Positions 6,239 to 8,436 of a DNA stretch of 8,436 nt are shown in pieces. Within the stretch, counting starts at the first letter, position 1. Each line of letters begins with the position of its first letter. The notes below the pieces were generated by a model. The model searched no databases. It was not told where the DNA came from and saw only the letters and a program-made list of their open reading frames with translations. A program made the translations under genes and the position numbers. Source of the stretch: Sulfuricurvum sp. (lineage in GTDB: Bacteria; Campylobacterota; Campylobacteria; Campylobacterales; Sulfurimonadaceae); assembly GCA_014764075.1 (NCBI GenBank), contig JACXUE010000105.1:1-8436 (forward strand), read 5' to 3'.

Positions 6239-6918
6239 CGATAACGAATTTCTCGTAAGGAGGGATTTAACCCTCTTTTTTTTGCCTCTCTCACAAACCG
6301 TTTATAACCCCGTGTTTCTTTTTCTCCCACTTTGTAGCTGATAAATTGTAGATAATGGATGATTTGTGCAGGGCTGAGGTTGCTTTTGCGAGATGCTTCG
6401 ATCAGTATGTAATAAGGAATTTTCACCTTTTTGGAAATAAACGCACGGCTGAGACGGCTAAGCTCATCGGTGTGATGATGGGTGCATAGCAGGGCAAAGA
6501 CGAATGGCAATCCTGTAGTATCATGCCAAAGTCTTCCCAAATCGATATGCTCCCCTCCACTGTAATAGTAACGGAGCGCTTTGTCTCCGATCAGCACCTC
6601 TCCGTGAACGTCCAAAATCTGAGCGAGGAGATTGGAAGTCGCCGAATCTTCATCCGCTTTGTCGGCATTGGGGAGAGAGAGGACGCTGAGTACTTCACGC
6701 TGTGCAACGATCCCGACACCGAAGTGACGGCAATTTTTGGCGGTGATGCTAGAGATAAACGCCGCATCGATTCGACGCATGGCAAATTCGCGATTGAGAG
6801 CCGAGGGGACCCCTTTGTGGTAATGGAGACTTTGGTGAAATTGGGTAGTTCGGGCATAGCGTTTGATAAAGACGTGAAAAGGGAGGAGATTTATAAAATC
6901 AATTTTTCCAAAAATCAA
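6235..6918 (-). CDS. mqnA: Chorismate dehydratase (futalosine menaquinone pathway)
   Basis: MqnA removes water from chorismate to form 3-[(1-carboxyvinyl)oxy]benzoate, the entry to the futalosine route to menaquinone used by Campylobacterota. The 227-residue protein shows family landmarks: GKIDFINLLPFHVFIK at 4-19, KGVPSALNREF at 35-45, DAAFISS at 51-57, GDKALRYY at 111-118, then DLGRLW (126-131) and TGLPFVFA (135-142), the periplasmic-binding-protein-like fold of this enzyme. The start is TTG at 6918, with a strong GAGGAG five bases upstream in the mRNA. A TATAAT lies about 30 bases further upstream. The gene is transcribed away from moaD and converges on hepT, overlapping it by three to four bases at the stop codons. 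Length and motifs look complete. Confidence 0.88.
   Translation of the reverse strand: MIFGKIDFINLLPFHVFIKRYARTTQFHQSLHYHKGVPSALNREFAMRRIDAAFISSITAKNCRHFGVGIVAQREVLSVLSLPNADKADEDSATSNLLAQILDVHGEVLIGDKALRYYYSGGEHIDLGRLWHDTTGLPFVFALLCTHHHTDELSRLSRAFISKKVKIPYYILIEASRKSNLSPAQIIHYLQFISYKVGEKETRGYKRFVREAKKRGLNPSLREIRYR
6257..6283 (+). terminator. Rho-independent terminator of the mntA-hepT operon, inside mqnA
   Basis: On the plus strand GAGGG (6260-6264) pairs with CCCTC (6271-6275) around ATTTAA; the stem can be extended by a G-U and two A-T pairs. A run of eight T follows (6276-6283). It begins about 20 bases after the hepT stop and lies antisense within the last codons of mqnA, where it encodes the KKRGLNPS part. 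Confidence 0.6.
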
Positions 6919-6947
6919 ACTATCTCCTCTTAGAAAATAAGAGGTGT

Positions 6948-6953
6948 ATTATA
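6948..6953 (-). promoter_or_regulatory. -10 element of the mqnA promoter
   Basis: The minus strand reads TATAAT here, about 30 bases upstream of the TTG start of mqnA. No clear -35 is seen, which is common in Campylobacterota. Confidence 0.5.
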
Positions 6954-6990
6954 CTAACTCATGGCTAACATGGGAGTGTTATTGTGGATT

Positions 6991-6999
6991 TGATATAAT
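6991..6999 (+). promoter_or_regulatory. Extended -10 promoter of the moaD-moaE-moeA operon
   Basis: TGATATAAT combines the TGN extension with a perfect TATAAT, 36 bases before the moaD ATG. No convincing -35 is visible. The leader of about 30 bases is too short to hold a Moco riboswitch. Confidence 0.55.
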
Positions 7000-7035
7000 G
7001 ACCCCAATAAATATCCTCTAAAGAGACATAGAAGA

Positions 7036-7257
7036 ATGATAACAATCGAATTTTTAGGACCGATTCAAAAGGCTCCGCTAACCTTGGAAGCATCATCGTT
7101 GCGTGATGTTGCTGAGGTTTTGAAGCAAGATAGCGAAATGACTCAGTGGTTAGAAAACTGTGCGGTGGCGGTCAATGATACGCTGGTAGCATCTCTCGAT
7201 ACTCCGCTAAAATCGGGTGATAAAGTATCTCTTCTTCCTCCGGTGTGCGGCGGATGA
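7036..7257 (+). CDS. moaD: Molybdopterin synthase small (sulfur carrier) subunit MoaD
   Basis: A 73-residue ubiquitin-fold sulfur carrier. The C-terminal Gly-Gly (PPVCGG, residues 72-73) is adenylated and thiocarboxylated, then donates sulfur to cyclic pyranopterin monophosphate in the MoaD-MoaE complex. Sequence support is the size, the beta-grasp pattern (ITIEFLGPI at the start, AVAVNDTLV in the middle, LKSGDKVSLLPPV before the tail) and the exact GG ending. The ribosome binding site is weak (AGAAG just upstream of ATG 7036). The stop codon overlaps the moaE start as ATGA, so the two subunits are probably made in a coupled way. Confidence 0.93.
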   Translation: MITIEFLGPIQKAPLTLEASSLRDVAEVLKQDSEMTQWLENCAVAVNDTLVASLDTPLKSGDKVSLLPPVCGG

Positions 7258-7706
7258 GCATGTTGGAATTGTATGAGGGGGGATTGAACGTCCCTGAAAT
7301 CATTACCCGATGGTATGCTGAGGAAGCGCAATTCAACTATGGTGCCTATATCCCCTTTATCGGCACGGTGCGAGAAGAAGATGGAATCGATGGGCTTAGT
7401 TTCGATGTGTATGAACCAATTTTAAATGGTTGGTTTGACGCGTGGCAATCTAAAGCGGAAGCGCTTGGGGCAAAGCTCAAAATGGCGCACAGTCGAGGGG
7501 ATGTACTGGTGCATCAAAGTTCTTATATCGCAGCGGTTTTTTCACCCAAACGGCGTGTAGCATTGGAGACGATCGAGAAATTCGTGGAGGATTTCAAAGT
7601 CTCCGCCCCGATCTGGAAATATGATCTCAGAGGGGGGCAGCGCCTTTATGCGGCGGATCGTTCAACCCCTATTTTAGGGGCGGGGATATTAGGAGAAAAA
7701 CAATGA
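7254..7706 (+). CDS. moaE: Molybdopterin synthase catalytic subunit MoaE
   Basis: MoaE uses MoaD thiocarboxylate to convert cyclic pyranopterin monophosphate into molybdopterin. I chose ATG 7254, which overlaps the moaD stop, giving 150 residues; a GTG at 7245 and an ATG at 7260 are possible but less likely. Family landmarks are FIGTVR (R40, equivalent to the conserved Arg near residue 39 in E. coli), FDVYEP, MAHSRGDVLV, SPKRRVALE, and two lysines, K115 (EDFK) and K122 (APIWK), matching the catalytic pair K119/K126 of the E. coli enzyme. The ending PIWKYD instead of the usual PIWKKE looks like a lineage trait. The stop overlaps the moeA start by four bases. Confidence 0.92.
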   Translation: MSMLELYEGGLNVPEIITRWYAEEAQFNYGAYIPFIGTVREEDGIDGLSFDVYEPILNGWFDAWQSKAEALGAKLKMAHSRGDVLVHQSSYIAAVFSPKRRVALETIEKFVEDFKVSAPIWKYDLRGGQRLYAADRSTPILGAGILGEKQ

Positions 7707-8436
7707 TTTCGTATGAGACTTCCCAAAATATGATCTCTCTGCTCAGTATTGCCAATCTTCGAAGCGAGAGGGTTTTTCTCTCTTCGTCATTGGGACGGGT
7801 TTTGGCAGAGGATATTATTGCCGATAGCGATTATCCTATCCGCCCGACGTCGGCGATGGATGGATATGCGATCGCTCATCGGGATTTGGAAAATTATGAA
7901 ACGTTTGATATTTTGGGAGACAACCCTGCTGGAGCCGATGAAATCGGGGAAGTAATAAGCGGTGGCTGCATCAAAACTTTTACCGGTTCGTTGATGCCAT
8001 CTGGATCTGATACCCTCATTCCGATTGAAAATGTTCAGGCGAACGGTGACTCTATTACCGTGACCAAAGCGGTAGGGAAAGGTTTTGCGGTTCGCCCAGC
8101 AGGGGAAAGCTATCGAAAGGGAGAGGTTTTGATTCCACGCGGAACCAAGATCGGTTTTGCCGAGATCGGCGTGTTGGCGGGGATTAATCGTGTGATGATC
8201 CGTGTTGCCCAACGTCCTCGTGTAGCGATCATCGCAACGGGGAGCGAGATTCTCGATATCGGTGAAGAATCCCGCCATGCCGGACAGATTCGAAGTTCAA
8301 ACAGCTACACCCTTCAAGCCCTCGTCGATGCTCTCGGAGGCGAGAGTGTCCAAATGGGGATCGTCGGAGACGATCAAGACGCCATAATGGAGCGTTTCGA
8401 AGAGGCAATCAGTTCATGCGACATCGTCGTCAGTAC
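7703..8436 (+). CDS. moeA: Molybdopterin molybdenumtransferase MoeA, 3'-partial
   Basis: MoeA inserts molybdate into adenylylated molybdopterin to complete the cofactor. The frame runs from ATG 7703 (ATGA overlap with moaE, preceded by AGGAG at 7691-7695) to the window end without a stop, giving 244 of about 400 residues. Landmarks are RPTSAMDGYA (47-56), FTGSLMPSGSDTLIPIEN (93-110, the TGAxxPxGADxVxxxE region), VRPAGES (130-136) and the start of the MogA-like domain with RPRVAIIATGSEIL (171-184), IRSSN and GIVGDD. The sequence stops just before the expected GGVSVG motif. The reading frame is intact as far as it goes. The gene completes a moaD-moaE-moeA operon in which each gene overlaps the next by four bases. 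Confidence 0.92.
   Translation, partial: MISYETSQNMISLLSIANLRSERVFLSSSLGRVLAEDIIADSDYPIRPTSAMDGYAIAHRDLENYETFDILGDNPAGADEIGEVISGGCIKTFTGSLMPSGSDTLIPIENVQANGDSITVTKAVGKGFAVRPAGESYRKGEVLIPRGTKIGFAEIGVLAGINRVMIRVAQRPRVAIIATGSEILDIGEESRHAGQIRSSNSYTLQALVDALGGESVQMGIVGDDQDAIMERFEEAISSCDIVVS

Noticed and set aside
6523..6933. Plus-strand open frame of 136 codons antisense to mqnA
   Set aside because: mqnA on the minus strand has clear family motifs along this whole stretch, and the plus-strand frame has low-complexity wording without any recognisable domain.
6958..6976. Imperfect palindrome CTCATG-gctaa-CATGGGAG between the divergent mqnA and moaD promoters, a possible operator
   Set aside because: Only about four bases pair contiguously (CATG/CATG), which is expected by chance in a region of this size.
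7000..7035. Possible Moco riboswitch upstream of moaD
   Set aside because: The leader after the extended -10 is only about 30 bases, with just a 4-bp CTCT/AGAG stem. Moco riboswitches are far longer.

Overview
The window looks like chromosomal DNA of a Campylobacterota (epsilonproteobacterial) bacterium, probably a free-living sulfur-oxidising type such as Sulfuricurvum or Sulfurimonas. The genus is inferred from protein wording only. The main clues are an MqnA of the futalosine menaquinone pathway, a chemoreceptor with a C-terminal CZB domain, the style of the MoaE and MoeA proteins, and gene order. From memory, the neighbourhood of accC, a SurA-like gene in opposite orientation, gltX and nearby mqnA matches the Cj1290c-Cj1289-Cj1288c-Cj1285c region of Campylobacter jejuni.

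Layout. Positions 1-1017 hold accC (biotin carboxylase), cut by the window start and ending about 45 residues early. A large transmembrane chemoreceptor (1049-3178) follows after 31 bases. It converges on a SurA-like periplasmic chaperone gene (3189-4025, minus), and a perfect 8-bp hairpin lies between them. Divergent from that gene is gltX (glutamate--tRNA ligase). It is broken near 5050: its last third is in another frame and roughly 50-60 codons are missing. Positions 5362-5501 carry an interrupted palindrome resembling a REP element and a strong promoter with a tandem 9-bp repeat. These lead into a two-gene MntA/HepT (nucleotidyltransferase/HEPN) toxin-antitoxin operon (5502-6238). The operon meets mqnA (6235-6918, minus) tail to tail with overlapping stop codons, and its likely terminator lies inside the mqnA 3' end. 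A divergent promoter region (6919-7035) separates mqnA from a translationally coupled moaD-moaE-moeA operon for molybdenum cofactor synthesis. moeA runs off the window end.

How the genes relate. Most are core metabolism: fatty acid synthesis (accC), outer-membrane protein folding (SurA-like), translation (gltX), menaquinone (mqnA) and Moco (moaD, moaE, moeA). The chemoreceptor and the toxin-antitoxin pair look like accessory insertions into this conserved block.

I see no convincing previously undescribed system. The points most worth checking are the damage to two core genes (accC and gltX), a CZB domain whose first zinc-ligand histidine reads as leucine, and the promoter, repeat and terminator layout around the toxin-antitoxin operon. 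There are no tRNA or rRNA genes, CRISPR arrays or insertion sequences that I can recognise, and no gene-free stretch above 300 bases.
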